64,000 bases of DNA from Inia geoffrensis (Eukaryota > Chordata > Mammalia > Artiodactyla > Iniidae). Shown here one piece after another: positions 12,201 to 24,370 of this stretch; position 1 is the first letter of the stretch, and each line of letters starts with the position of its first letter. The stretch covers positions 4,159,001 through 4,223,000 of the forward strand of contig CM070899.1 in assembly GCA_036417435.1 (NCBI GenBank). Reading direction: 5' to 3'. A model generated the notes under the pieces. The model was not told where the DNA came from. It ran no database searches and saw only the letters and a program-made list of their open reading frames with translations. The position numbers and the translations under genes were made by a program.

Positions 12201-13265
12201 ACAAAATGGGGGAAAAGAGAGTCTCTTCAATAAGTGGCATTGGGAAAACTGGACAGCTACATGTAAAAGAATGAAATTAGAACATTTTCTCATATCATAT
12301 ACAAAAATAAACTCAAAATGGATTAAAAACCTAAATGTAAAACTGTAAACAATAAAACTCCTAGAAGAAAACATAGACAGTACACTCTTTTACACAGGTC
12401 TTAGCAATATTTTTTTTTTTGGATCAGTCTCCTCAGACAAGGGAAACAAAAATAAACAAATGGGACCTAATAAAACTTAAAAGATTTTGCATAGCAAAAG
12501 AAACCATAAACAAAATGAAAAGACAACCTACGGACTGGGAGAAAATATTTGCAAACAATGCAACTGACAAGGGCTTAATTTCTAAAATATACAAACAGCT
12601 CATACAACTCAATATCAAAAAAACCCAAACAACCCAATTAAAAAATGGGCTGAGGACCTGAATAGACATTTTCCAAAGAAGACATACAGATGGCCAACAG
12701 GCACATGAAAAGATTCTCAACATCACTAATCATCAGGGAGATGCAAATCAAAACCACAGTGAGATAGCACCTCACACCTGTCAGAATGGCCATCATCAAA
12801 AAGACAACAAATGACAAGTGTTGATGAAGATGTGGAAAAAAGGGAACCCTAGTATGTTGTTGATGGGAATGCAATTTGGTACACCCACTGAGGAAAACGG
12901 TAAGGAGGTTCCTCAAAAAATTAAAAATAGAACTACCATAGGATCCAGCAATTCCACTTCTGGATATATCTGAACTAAACAAAAACACTAATTTGAAAAG
13001 ACATATGCATCCCAATGTTCATAGCATCATCATTTGCAATAGCCAAGATATGAAAGCAACCTAAGTGTCCATCAACAGATGAATGGATAAAGAAGATGTG
13101 GCATATTTTAATATATATATATGTTTATATATATGACAATAGAATATTACACAGCCATAAAAAAGAATTGAATTTTGCCATTTACAACAGCATGAATGGA
13201 CCTGAAATAAATAAATCAGACGGAGAAAGACAAATACTGTATGTTTTCACTTATATGTGTTATCT
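9219..13265 (+). pseudogene. L1 ORF2 remnant (endonuclease / reverse transcriptase)
   Basis: The start encodes the N-terminus of the APE-like endonuclease ('ITFNVNRLNAPIKRHRVADG', then 'CYLQETH'). The reverse-transcriptase region is recognisable at 11130-11564. The catalytic FADD motif reads FAND, the asparagine codon lying at 11541-11543, consistent with one G-to-A change. The C-terminal part is traceable to about 13265. Stops and frameshifts break the frame throughout, and a SINE interrupts it at 10134. Confidence 0.85.
10134..10375 (+). mobile_element. CHR-type tRNA-derived SINE with 12-bp target duplication
   Basis: The element starts 'gggcttccctagtggcgcag' and has pol III A-box- and B-box-like blocks in its tRNA-Glu-derived head. 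The body ends 'gcgtaccgc' and is followed by an A tail longer than 25 bases. Perfect 12-bp direct repeats 'gaaacaagaaaa' lie at 10122-10133 and 10364-10375. This marks it as an L1-mobilised insertion into the older L1 ORF2. The long tail and perfect repeats suggest it is fairly recent. Confidence 0.95.
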
Positions 13266-13562
13266 AAAAAATAAAGCAAATGAACAAATATAACAAAACT
13301 GAAACAAACTCACAGAACAAACTAGTGGTTACCAGTAGGGAGAGGGGCGGGGGAGGGGCAAGATAGAGGAAGGGGATTAAGAGGTACAGACTACTTGGTA
13401 TAAAATAAATAAGGTACAAGGATATATAGTACAGTACAGGGAATACAGCCAATATTTTATAATAACCTTATATGAAGTGTAATCTATAAAAATATCAAAT
13501 GACTATGTTGTTTACCTGAAACAAATATAATATTGTAAGTCAACTATAATTCAATATTTTTG

Positions 13563-15740
13563 TTTTTATACAGCAAGACGATGTGGGTTTGGGTTTTATT
13601 TTGCCTGCAGTTGGCCTCCTCCTCATCTTCACCGTCAGCTCCACTGTGTGCTGCTTCCTGTAGAAGTTTCTGGACAAAAGCTGCCAGTCATTCATGCAGC
13701 ATTTAGGGAACACTTTCACTTCTCTTGCCTTTCCTTCTTAAAGAAGATGTCCTGAGTCCTCGTGGACAGCCCATGCCCCATTGTTAGAGACGTGTGATGT
13801 CATCCAGCTGGCTGCCCACTTTGGTTGGTCTTTGAGAATCACCATTGCCAGAAAGTTCTTTTGCTCCTTGGGAGGAATTCCTGCACCCCACCCTTCACCT
13901 GCCTGGACCGTCTAACCTCCCTGGAGAGTCCTTTGAGGATCTGGCCATTTCAGGGGCTGGGGGCAGGGACGGCCTGGAGGGGAGTGACAGTACTGTCTGA
14001 TTTCCGCTGTGCTTCCAGGGTGTGGAAGTGAATGGTCCGGGTCTAGCCTGACTCCCCTGGGGGAGGGGGAAAGGGGGGGAGGCCGCTTGCGTTCAGCATG
14101 AATTAATTTGAAGCTGGACTCGCAGTCAGAGTTGGGTAATCACTGCCACTCCTCCCTGCTACCGGGAGTGGCCACCAGCTTGAGAGCTGCTGCTGGTGAC
14201 TCTGTGACAGATGGCGAGGCCCAGGGAAGGGGCTGGGAACAAGCCATGCTTCCGTTTTTGTAATTATTGACCTGACTTGGATCTCAAGCAATGGGGTCTT
14301 CGAGGCGCTTATCATATGCTCAATTCGGGAGTCTGTTCTGCCACCTCCCTCCCTGGACACAAAGTGACTCATCTGGTGGTGTGAGAGAGCGGTGCTGATT
14401 CTTCTGTTAAGACACAAGGGAAGAAGGATGATTCCCGCATGCACTGAGACCTCCACCTCCTACCTGCTCCCGGTGGGCCACCCATCCCCGTGTAGAGACC
14501 CAGCAGGTCAGGGACCCTCCACAGGGCAGCACCGAGGGCCCCTGAGTTCTGTTTCCTGTCCCCACCACTGACTCCCGGGAACATGGTTTCCCCTCCAAGC
14601 TCCAGCTTGGCTCCAAGGAGAGAGCCACGTTAATAAAATCTCATGACATGGCAGTGAGCACCATGAGAGAAATAAGCAGAGGGCACATGCTCTTTTCATT
14701 AATGCAGCAACGACTAAACTCCGGGAGAGCTCCGAGGAAATGAGGACAGATAATGCAAATACAGTAGCATCAAAATCGCCACATTTCCAGAGCTCATCGG
14801 TGCCTGCACCTGGCACCATCTCAGCCTTGGGGAGCCCCACTTGGCAAAGCTTCATGGGGCCCCTCCTCCAGAGCTGGATTCAGGGACCTGGAAGATTGGG
14901 ACAAGGGGCGGAAGCCCTGGGAGCCAATGTGCTGTGGACGTGCCCGGAGTGCCAGGGAGCAGGTGTGGGGGCTACCAAGCCCCGGCTGGGAGTTGCAGGA
15001 GCCAGCCAGCCCGGGAGAGGGGAAGCAAGTATGAAATGGCAATGCCTTTTGGAGAGCCTGGAGATGGAAGAGAGGCCAGCTTGGAAGTGGTCCTCCATAA
15101 GGAAAATGTGATGCTATGAACCGCAAGAATGTCTTCTGAAAGCATCTTTCGGTTTTTGCTAACTTGTTACAGCTTTGTGTCTTTATTCGTTACTCAGCAC
15201 AGAGCCCCTGCCTCGTGTCTGCTCCAGCTCTGGGGATGCGGGGCTCCACCAGCTGCCCACCCGGTCCTCAGGAAGACGGTGGAACAAACACAGGTCTAGG
15301 TGGTGACATAGGTGCCACAAGAAGGCCGTGCTCCAAGCAGGACGCTCTGGCCACAGCTGTTCCGTCACCCTGAGGGGCAAGCGGTCCCCTGCGGGACCCC
15401 CACTGCAGCCCAAGTCCACGTGGCTCTCCGCCAGTGGGGCTTGGCAGCCTTGGCCCATTTTGGCTCTGTAATATCTGTCTTCAGAATCAGTTTCAAACGG
15501 CAGGGAGAGAGCTGGGCCCGTTCCGTTAACGTGAACCCTGAAGTGTGTAGGGGTCAAGGACAGAACGAGGTCACAAGGGCAAAGGTGGGGACTGATCTTA
15601 GTCTACCGAGGCATGATTTAAAAGTTGTGCTTATAATGTCCCAAGTCAACATAGTAGCATCAAGAAACCGGCTCTAAACTGCGTGGGACCCACAGAGGGA
15701 CTGTCCGCCTCCTCCTGAGGAGCGGGTGGGAAGGCTTTTG
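13563..15740. other. Unique GC-moderate sequence
   Basis: No exon, RNA gene or transposon is identified. Open frames on both strands at 14100-15120 overlap each other and look like chance frames in GC-rich DNA. The stretch at 14620-14800 is AT-richer, with 'ttcattaatgcagcaacgac' and 'gataatgcaaatacag' (an octamer-like ATGCAAAT on the plus strand near 14753). It looks like candidate conserved non-coding DNA, which is inference. Confidence 0.35.
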
Positions 15741-15749
15741 CACAAGTTT

Positions 15750-16375
15750 CCTATGGCTGCTGTTAACAAATCACCAACCCCTTGGAGCCTTGAAACAACA
15801 CAGATGTATTCTCTTACGGTTCTGGCGGTCGGGATTCTGAGATGGGTCTCGCTGTGCTAGAGTCAAGCTGTCAGGAGGGCTGTGTCCCCTCTGGAGGCTT
15901 CAGGGGAGACGCTGTTTCCGTTCTGCTTTCAGCTTCCGGAAGCCACATGCATTTCTCAGCTTGTGACCCTTCCCTCCATCTTCCAAGCCAGCAGCAGCGG
16001 CTGGGTCCTACCCATACCTCCTCTCCTGCTTGCCTTGTTCACCATTTTTTTTTTTTTTGGCCATGCTGCGCGGCATGCGGGATCTTAGTTCCCCAACCAG
16101 GGATTGAACCCAGGCCTCCTGCAGTGGAAGCTCTGAGCCCTAACCACTGGACCGCCGGGGAAGTCCTGTGTCTTGTTCACGTTTTAAGGACCCCTGTGAT
16201 TACACGGAGTCCCACTTGGAGAATCCAGGATCATCTCCCTATTTTAAGGTCAGCTGATTAGCAACCTTAATCCCACCAGCAACCTTAGTCCATCCCTTTG
16301 ACATGTAAATAACATATCCACTGGTTTCCTGGGATTAGGATGTAGGCCTCTTTGTAGGGTGACATTACTCTGCCC
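15750..16375 (-). mobile_element. Ancient MaLR-like LTR-type repeat, split by a SINE
   Basis: The left part carries the 'gaaacaacacagatgtattc' and 'cttacggttctgg' blocks. The right part carries 'gagaatccaggatcatctcc', 'ttaaggtcagctgattagc' and 'gattaggatgtaggcctc'. The same block order occurs at 52125-52445 and 53858-53980, so the two are copies of one ancient family. The MaLR-type LTR assignment is from memory and is less sure than the repeat status itself. A tRNA-derived SINE interrupts it at about 16043. Confidence 0.55.
16043..16171 (-). mobile_element. Short tRNA-Glu-derived SINE (CHR/Bov-tA-like)
   Basis: A poly-T run (antisense A tail) is followed by 'ggccatgctgcgcggcatgc'. An antisense B-box block comes next ('gggattgaacccaggcc'), and the element ends 'accgccggggaagtcctg'. 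Flanking 9-bp repeats 'cttgttcac' at 16034-16042 and 16172-16180 are the likely target duplication. It lacks the longer body of the CHR copies at 21005 and 38351. Confidence 0.9.
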
Positions 16376-17639
16376 ACGTGGTTTCCCAGAGAGGGTGGTA
16401 TTTAACATGGTTCTTGGAGTGAGCAGAGCTCCCTGGGGACTGGGGTGGTGACATTAGGGTTCCCTACCCTAAAAGGACAGATCTCCTGTGGGGTTTCCTT
16501 GGAAGGTAGGGAAAGTCTGAGGGGAAGGGAGAAGAGGTGAGAAATGGGGCAGTTTTTGAAAAGGAAGCCCTGCCAGAGGTCAGCTGGGGCAGCACAGCAA
16601 CCCCACCCAGCAAGTCCCACAAGCCCCCGTTTCCAGAGGGCACGGCCTCAGGCAGGCTGGTGGGCAGTGGCCGGCAGGAGCACTCAGGGCCGTCCCTGTT
16701 ATGTAACTGGGAGCAAAAGCAGGGAGGCTGGGCTGGGGGAGCCCGCCAGACGTCCACGCTAATGGAGTCCGTGCACACAGTAAAGCCAGCCGGTCGGGTC
16801 CAAAGGCACACACTGTACTATGAAGCCATTTAAAATATTGCCAGAACCCCAGGGTTTGAGCCAGAAGGAAGACCTCTAGTTAGAGTTGGGGTGGGGGTTG
16901 GAGCCAGGGCAGTGGGTACCGCTGTCATTGTTTCATAACATACTAAGTTAATCTATTTGTTTTGACTTGCGCCTTTTAAATAGGGTTTCATCATTTAATG
17001 TGTGTTCCATCTTATCCGGTTACACGGGTAGGAGACCTTGTATTTGTTCACTCATGGGATGCTTCCCATCCCCAAAGTCCCACTTAATCAGCTGGGCAGC
17101 GACATAGTATTTTTATAGCCTGTGCTTTCTAGTGCCTCACTTCCTTGTCCGTTTTCACTTCCCTTGTTGATTTAAACCACCGCCACGTCAACGCTCTTCT
17201 TTTGACTTCCACACCAGAGTGAATTCTATGGGAGAACATGTGTCTGTCTCCTCCGGCCCTGCCACCACCCTGCCGTGCCCTGTCCCAGGCCTTCAGCAGC
17301 TGCATAACAAGCATCCCTATTGGCACCAAGCCCAGGAGGCAGGGAGGTGTGTGGAGGACCCCAGAATGCGGGGCAGGAGGCCTGGGGTCCAGGCCCGGCT
17401 GGGCTCCTCCCAGGTGAAGGACCGAGGGGTGACAACCCAGGACTCAGCCTGTCTTCTCTCCAAGCTTAACAGGCCCATTGACCTCCATCTCCCATGTGGC
17501 ATCTCCAGGGCTTGGTTCAGGGCATAGAGCTGACAACCCACATTCATTCACCACTGTGCTACCACCTTGGACTGACCAGAAGTCGTTCAACCCCCTCCTT
17601 TTCCAGATGGGAGACTGGGACTCAGACAAGCAGTGCATC
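16376..17639. other. Unique GC-rich sequence
   Basis: No transposon or gene is recognised. Overlapping open frames on both strands at 16400-17640 show no domain signature and look like chance frames. An AT-richer stretch at 16930-17000 is not assignable. Confidence 0.4.
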
Positions 17640-18904
17640 ACTCTTCATTCCATTAGAAAAGCATCGGTGCTCCCTCTACACCAAAATGGCAGAGCTCAAA
17701 ACCATGGCCCCACCATGGGCCTCCTACCCACTCACGTGCAAGAGATGACTTTCAGAATCACCCCCCATATCTGAGTGCTTCTCTCCCCAGAACTGCACCT
17801 TGGCTCCCAACCGCCTACAGGTTAAAGCCCCTCCCCTGCCTGCTCCCTGAGCTGTCCAGGCTCATCTCCCTCTGCATTTTATTTTTTTACATTTTTAAAA
17901 AAAATTTTATTGAAATATAGTTGATTTACAATGTTGTGTTAGTTTCAGGTGTACAGCAAAGTGGTTCTGTTATTTATATGTGTGTATATATATATTTAGA
18001 TTCTTTTCCGTTGTAGGTTATTACAAGATATTGAGTATAGTTCCCTGTACTATACAGGAGGTCCTTGTTGGTTCTATTTTCTATATACCAGTGAGTATAT
18101 TTTAATCCCAAACTCCTAATTTATCCCTCCCCACCCCCTTTCCCCTTTGGTAACCATAAGTTTGTTTTCTATGTCTGTGAGTCTGTCTCTGTTTTGTAAA
18201 TAACTTCATTTGTATCATTTTTTTTTAGATTCCACATATAAGTGATAACAGATAATATTTGTCTTTGTCTGACTCACTTCACTTTTTTATGGCTGAGAAG
18301 TATTCCATTGTGTATATGTACCACATCTCTATCCATTCATCTGTTAACGGCCATTTAGGTTGTTTCCATGTCTTGGCTATTGTAAATAGTGCTGCTATGA
18401 ACATAGGGGTGCATGTATCTTTCTGAATTATAGTTTTCTGGATACATGCCCAGGAGTGGGGTTGCTGGATCATATGGTAACTCTATTTTTAGTTTTCTGA
18501 GGAACCTCCATACTGTTCTCCATAGTGGCTGCACCAATTCACATTCCCACCAACAGTGGGATGGTTCCCTTTTCTTCACACCCTCTCCAGCATTTTTTAT
18601 TTGTAGCCCTTTTGAGGATGTCCCTCTGCCCTTTATTACTCTTCCTACTTTGGCAAAAAGGTAGTTCTGGTCGTCACATAACATAACCTTCCACACCTTT
18701 AGCAGATTGTCCATCTCTGCCCAGAATGCCCCCTCTTCTCTCCCATGGGTCACTCTTCATCCTTTAAGACTCAGCTGAGCTACCACCTCTCACCTTACTC
18801 TGAGTGTCTCCCACTCTCTGTGTCAGCTGACCGTCTCCTGCCCTTGATGTCACCTCCATAACAATTCTGTCACGTTCTATTATTATTGTCTTTTTTGGGT
18901 TGTA
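17640..18904 (+). mobile_element. L2 LINE 3' fragment, interrupted by an L1
   Basis: The order 'cttggctcccaaccgcctac', 'aggttaaagcccctcccctg' and 'ctgtccaggctcatctccc', then on the far side of the L1 'catcctttaagactcagctg', follows the typical ancient L2 3' region. It is highly diverged, as expected for an element of early mammalian age. The inserted L1 at 17884-18620 splits it. The outer limits are approximate and the strand follows the usual orientation of these blocks. Confidence 0.55.
17884..18620 (-). mobile_element. L1 3'-end insertion with target duplication
   Basis: From left to right it shows an antisense A/T-rich tail, the antisense 3'UTR ('gttagtttcaggtgtacagc' near 17938, 'caccccctttcccctttgg' near 18131) and antisense ORF2 C-terminus up to 'cattttttatttgtagccc'. 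Near-identical flanks 'tccctctgc..tttatt' at 17867-17883 and 18621-18637 bracket it as a target duplication of about 16 bp. It is older than the copies sharing the 62149-type 3'UTR. Confidence 0.85.
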
Positions 18905-18934
18905 TTATTTGGGGCTTTTTAAATAAGTTTTTGT

Positions 18935-19246
18935 AAAAATAAATTTATTTATTTATTTATGGCTGTGTTGTGTCTCCGCTGCTGCGCGCGGGCTTTCTCT
19001 AGTTGTGGCGAGCGAGGGCTGCTCTGTGTTGAGGTACGTGGGCTTCTCATTGTGGTGGCTTCTCTTGTTGCGGAGCACGGGCTCTAGGTGCATGGGCTTC
19101 AGCAGTTGTGGCGCACAGGCTCAGTAGTTTTGGCGCACGGGATTAGTTGCTCCGCGGCACGTGGCATCTTCCCGGACCAGGGCTCGAACCCCTATCCCCT
19201 GCATTGGTAGGTGGATTCTTAACCACTGTGCCACTAGAGAAGTCTC
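18935..19246 (-). mobile_element. Long CHR-type SINE with (TTTA)n tail
   Basis: An antisense (TTTA)n tail at 18946-18960 leads into 'ggctgtgttgtgtctccgct', the 'gggctttctctagttgtggc' block and a terminal antisense tRNA-like part ending 'ccactagagaagtc'. The flanks resemble one another ('tttggggcttttt' near 18908 and 'tttgggctttttt' near 19249), a probable target duplication. The same subfamily occurs at 55022-55315. Confidence 0.9.
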
Positions 19247-19264
19247 TGTTTGGGCTTTTTTGAC

Positions 19265-20457
19265 TTTTTTTTTTTTCCAGCTTCATTGAAGTAGAATTGA
19301 CAAGTAAAAATTGTATATATTTAAAGGGTGCAGTGTGATGATTCAATATATGTATGCATTGTGAAGTGATTTCCACAATCAAGTTAATCCATCACCTCAA
19401 CATTTTTTTGAAGTAGAATTGACAAGTAAAAATTGTATATATTTAAAGGGTGCAGTGTGATGATTCAATATATGTATGCATTGTGAAGTGATTTCCACAA
19501 TCAAGTTAATCCATCACCTCAACATTTTTTTGAGGGGAGGTGTGGTGAGAATACTTAAGATCTTCTCTCTTAGCAAATGTCAAGTGTACAATATATTATT
19601 ATTGACTATAGTCACCATGCTGTACATTAGATCCCCAGAACTTATGCACCTTATAACTGGAGGTTTGTACCCTTTGACCAACATCTCCTTGTTTCTCCCA
19701 CCCACCAACCCCTTGTGACAACCAGTCTACTCTCTGGTTATGAGTTCTGTTTTTTTAGGTTTCACATATAATTGAGATCATAGGGTATTTGTCTTTCTGT
19801 GTCTAGCTTATTTCATTTAGCATAATGTCCTCTGGGTTCATCAATGTTGTCCCAAATGGCAGTTTGTTCTTCTTTTTTTTTATGGCTGAATGACATTTTA
19901 TTGTATATATGTACCACATGTTTTAATCCATTCATACATTGACAGATGCATAGGTTGTTTCCATATTTTGGTTACTGTGAATAATAGTGCAGTTATCTCT
20001 TTGAGATCCTGATTTTGTTTCCTTTGGATATATACCCAGAAATAGAAAATCTGAACAGGCAAATAATGAGTGAGAAGATTGAAATGGTAATCAAAAACCT
20101 CCCCCAAAGAAAAGCCCAGTCTTCATAGGTAAATTCTACCAAATATTTAAAGAAGAATGAATGCCAATCCTTTTCAAACTCTTCCAAAAAAGTTAAAGCA
20201 AACACTTTCAAACTCATTTTACAAGGTCGGCATTACTCTCATACCAAAGCCAGGTAAGGACACTAGAAGAAATGAACATTACAGGCCAATTCCTGGCATT
20301 TAACAAAATTCAACATCCTTTCATGATGAAAACGCTCAAGAAATTAGGTACAGGAAATTATTGATACCTCAGCATAATAAAGGCTTTATATGACAAGCCC
20401 ATAGATAGCATCACACTGAACAGCGAAAAGCTGAAAGGAATGGACTCTTACAAATAT
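19265..20457 (-). mobile_element. Old L1 with probable 5' inversion
   Basis: 19265-20044 is antisense L1: a poly-T start, the 3'UTR and the ORF2 C-terminal end up to 'ggatatatacccagaaatag'. 20045-20457 then switches to sense and holds an upstream reverse-transcriptase segment ('aacaggcaaataatgagtga' to 'gaaaagctgaaaggaatgg'). A minus-strand insertion whose 5' part is inverted, with intervening ORF2 lost, is the twin-priming pattern. Two independent fragments side by side are the alternative. It contains a perfect 122-bp tandem duplication. Confidence 0.6.
19288..19531. repeat. Perfect tandem duplication, 2 x 122 bp
   Basis: The unit at 19288-19409 is repeated at 19410-19531. I saw no difference by line-by-line comparison. 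The unit lies in antisense L1 3'UTR, starting 'gaagtagaattgacaagtaa' and ending in a T-run. In a diverged host element, perfect identity argues for a recent duplication or an assembly artefact. Confidence 0.95.
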
Positions 20458-23400
20458 TAAGTCTTCCAATCCATGAAAATGGTATATCTCTCGATTAGTT
20501 TGTCTGCTTTAATTTCTCTTATAGTTTTTAATATAAATTTTTTTCATTTCCCTTGTTAAATGTATTCCTAAACATGTTTGATGCTTTCATCAGTGGGTTT
20601 ATTTTCTTAATTTTTTCTTCAGATTGTTCGTTGATAGTGTATACAGAGAGAATTGATGTTTTGTGCTCATATCTTGTGACCTTGCTAAACTTTCTTATTA
20701 GCTCTGGTAGTAATTTTATAGATACCTTCATATTTTCTATATGTAAGATCATGTCATCTGAGAATAAAGACAATTTTGCTTCTTCTTGTCCAAATTGTAT
20801 GCCTTTAATTTTCTTTTATTGCCTTATTGCACTGATGAGAACCTCCAGCACATATTGACGGGAAGTGATAAGAGTAGATATTCTTGTCTTCTCCTCAGCC
20901 TTACAGAGAAAACATTCATTTTTTCCACTATTAAATATGATGGTAGCTATAGGTTTTTTGTAGATAATCATGTTGAGAAAGATCTCTTCTATTCCTAGTT
21001 TTTTTTTTTTTTTTTTTTTTTTGCGGTACGCGGGCCTCTCACTGTTGTGGCCCCTCCCGTTGCGGAGCACAGGCTCCGGATGCGCAGGCTCAGAGACCAT
21101 GGCTCACGGGCCCAGCTGCTCTGAGGCATGTGGGATCTTCCCGTACCGGGGCACGAACCCCCGTCCCCTGCATCGGCAGGTGGACTCTCAACCACTGCGC
21201 CACCAGGGAAGCCCTATTCCTAGTTTTTTGAGAACTTTTATCATGAATGGGTATTAGATTTTGTCAAGTGATTTTATTGGATCTATTGATATGGTTGTTT
21301 CTTGCCTTTATTCTCTTAATATGGTGTACTACATTATTTGACTTTTGGATGTCAACCAACCTTCTATTTCTGGGATAAACCTTCCTACTTATCATGTAAA
21401 ATCACCCTCATTAATCACTTGGATCAATTTGCTAAGATCGTGGCATCAATTTTCATGAAGGATATTGGTCCCTAGTTTGTTTTCTTGTGATGTCTTTGTC
21501 AATCTTTGATATCAGGAAAATATGGCTTCATAAATTGAATACTTCCTGGGAAGTATTTTATACTCCTCTGTATTTTGAAAGGTTTAGTGAAGGGTTGCTG
21601 TTATTTTTTCCTTAAATGTTTGGTAGAACTCACCAGTGAAGTCATCCTGGCCTGGGCTTTATTTTGGGGAAGGTTTTAAATTACTAATTCCCATTTCTTT
21701 GCTTAGAGATTTTCCTTTTTCTTTTTCTTCTTTACTAAGGTTTGATATTTTATGATTTTCCAGGAACTTTTCCTTATCTAAACTGTTTAAGTTTTTGACA
21801 AAAATTTTAAGGGAACTTTCATAACCTTCCCTTAAAATCCTTTTACTTCCCAGGATCCTGTATTGTTGTCTCCTCTTTCAATCTTGATTTCATTAAATCT
21901 TTCTTCTTTTCTAATATAATATTTTAAATATAAAATTTGCCTCTAAACCTGGCTCTGATTACATCACAAATTTTAATGTCATGTCTTCATTTTGTTTGAT
22001 ATACTTTTACAATTCCTTTTTATTTCTTCTTTGATTCATGCATTATTTAGAAGTGTGATGTTTGATTTCCAGGTATATGAGTATTTCCCTGATTTCTTTC
22101 TGTTGTTGATTTCTAATTTAACTTGTCGTGGTCAGAAAAGATACTTTATGTTATTTCAACTATTTTAAATTTGTTGACTACTTTTTATGCCTAGTATATG
22201 ATTTATCCTGGGGAATGTTGCAGGTGTACTTGAAAAAAAAAATGTGTGTTTTTCTGCTGTTGGGTGGATTGTTCTATATGTATTAGTTACATCATGTTTG
22301 CTAGTGGTTTTTAAGTCTTATATATTCTTATAGATTTTCTGTCTATTTGTTCTATCATTTACCAAAAGAAGATTTTTTAAATTAACTATATTAAATATAA
22401 GTATAAAATTGTTGAAGTATCTATTACTCTTCCTCATTCTGTCAGTCTTCATTTCATTATTTTAGGGCTCTGTTTTTAGGTGTATATACATTCATAATTA
22501 TTCTTTCTCCCTGATGTATCGATTCTTTATCATTATGAAATGTTCCTCTTTGGCTCTAGTAATGTCTCTTGTCTTAAAGTCTATTTTGCCTCATATTATT
22601 ATAGCTGTTGCAGGTCTTTAAAAATTACTACCTTTTCCCATCCTTTCACTTTCAATCTATTTGTATCTTTGAATCTAAAGTGTGTCTTTCATAGTCACCA
22701 ATTAGTTGGATTTTGCTTCTCATGCAGTTTTACAAGTTCCAACTTTCAATTGGTGCATTTAACCCATTCACATTTAATATAATTATCAACGTGGTTGGGT
22801 TTATGTTCACCATTTTGCAATTTTGTATTCTATATGACTCATGTGTTTTTGTTATTCTTTTCCTGCCTCCTACATTGTTTAAAGCAATTTTCAAGGTGCA
22901 ATTTTTATTCCTCTTTGAATTTTTTAGCTATATATTTTCTCTTAATCATTCTATGGATTACAATATGTATATTTAATTTATCACAATGTACTTCAGATTA
23001 ATAACAATTTAATTCTTAGAAAATATAGCAATCTTACTGCAATCTTTGCTCCATTTCCTCACTTCTTTTTGAGTATATCTTTGTATAGCTTTTCTTAGTG
23101 GTTGATCTAGTTTATGTACATAACATCACAGTCTACTGATGTCATCATTTTACTATTTCAAGGGAAGTTTAGAAAAAAAATACTATATATATATAGTCTT
23201 TAGTGTTCAGGAGTTTTACTATGACATGTCTTGCCATGGATTTATTTGGGTTTATATCTCTTTGGAGTTCATTTAGTTTCTTAAATATTTAGGTTTATGG
23301 GGTTCTTTTTGCCAAATTTGGGGATTTTTCAGCCAGCCCCACCCTATTTCCCCTCTCCTTCTGGGACTCCAATGACATGAATGTTACATTCATGTTATAG

Positions 23401-24030
23401 TCACACAGGTCCCTGAAACTCTCTTCATTTTTAAAGTCTATTTTCTCTTTTCAAGTTCAGTGATTCTTCTTTCTGTCCTTCCCATTCTGCTGTTGAGCAC
23501 ATCCACTGATATTCTTATTTTGGCTATTGTATTTTCCCATTCTATAATTTACATTTGGAATTTTTTAATATTTTCTGTTTCTTTGCTAAAACTTTCTACT
23601 TTTCATTTTTTTCAACTATGCTCGCCTATATACTTACCTTTCTAGTTAAGTTTTGTACTTTCATGTGTTTTCATGTAACTAATTAACATCCTTTCATTTC
23701 AACTTGAAGAATTCCCTTTGGCTTTGCTTGTATGGTAGGTCTAGGAGATGAACTACCTCAGCTTTAGTTTGTCTGGGGAAGTCTTTATTTTTTCCTTCAT
23801 TTCTGAAGGTTAGCTTTGCCAAATACAGTATTCTTGGTTGGCAGTTTTTTCTTTCATATGGGAATACATCACCCGACTCATTTCTGGCCTGCAAGGTTTC
23901 TGCTGAGAAATATACTAATAGGCTCATGGGACTCCCTTGTATGTGATGAGTCACTTTTCTCTTTCTGTTTTCAGAATTCAGGCTTGGAGGAGTGGGGAAA
24001 GGGCAGTTGTTGCTCAATTGGTGTAAAGTG
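20458..24030 (-). mobile_element. Old L1M block, ORF2 and upstream parts, minus strand
   Basis: Beginning at 'cttccaatccatgaaaatgg' near 20463, antisense ORF2 runs upstream through the reverse-transcriptase region ('ttgcactgatgagaacctcc' near 20826, 'ttttatcatgaatgggta' near 21236, 'catcctggcctgggctttat' near 21643). L1M-like T-rich sequence then follows to about 24030. It may include more than one element: an L1ME-like 3' segment occupies about 23200-23690. A CHR SINE interrupts it at 21005. No intact frame remains. Confidence 0.65.
21005..21213 (-). mobile_element. CHR-type SINE with 16-bp target duplication
   Basis: A poly-T run is followed by 'gcggtacgcgggcctctcac' and the full CHR body, ending 'caccagggaagcc'. 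The flanks repeat 'ctattcctagtttttt' at 20989-21004 and 21214-21229. It is inserted in antisense L1 ORF2 sequence and is close to the copies at 38351 and 35198. Confidence 0.95.
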
Positions 24031-24032
24031 TC

Positions 24033-24370
24033 AGTTACGCAAGATGAATTAGTTCAAGAGATCTCCTGTACAGAATAATGCCTATAGTGGACAATAATTT
24101 ACTATGCTCTTAATATTTTTTAATTTTCAATTTTGTTAAAATTTTAATTTTGTAAAATCTCAGGTTAAGAGTTCTTAACACACACACACACATACACACA
24201 GAGAGACACAAAGGGGCACAAGGGAACTTTTGGAGGTGATGGACCTATTACCTTGATCATAGTGATTGTTTCACAGGTGTATGCATGTGTATAAACTCAT
24301 CACATTATATAATCAATGTATGACGCTTATTGTCTATCAATTATACTTCAATAAAGCTATTTAAAAACAA
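24033..24370 (+). mobile_element. Old L1 3'UTR and 3' end with (AC)n
   Basis: The sense 3'-end blocks are present: 'gaacttttggaggtgatgga' near 24224, 'gattgtttcacaggtgtatg', 'tatcaattatacttcaataa' near 24335, and an A-rich end. An (AC)-rich microsatellite lies at about 24178-24199. It is non-coding. Confidence 0.65.

Larger units (their letters stand above)
6714..13562 (+). mobile_element. Near-full-length, inactive L1 retrotransposon
   Basis: All parts are present in order: GC-rich 5'UTR beginning with a G-run and 'caagatcaagatggtggag' (6714-7890), ORF1 remnant (from 7892), ORF2 remnant (from 9219) and 3'UTR (about 13266-13558). At about 6.8 kb, including an inserted SINE of roughly 230 bp, it matches the length of a complete mammalian L1. 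The flanks share an imperfect 'caatattt..gt' that may be the target duplication. Multiple stops in both frames and a changed catalytic motif show that it cannot mobilise itself. Confidence 0.9.
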
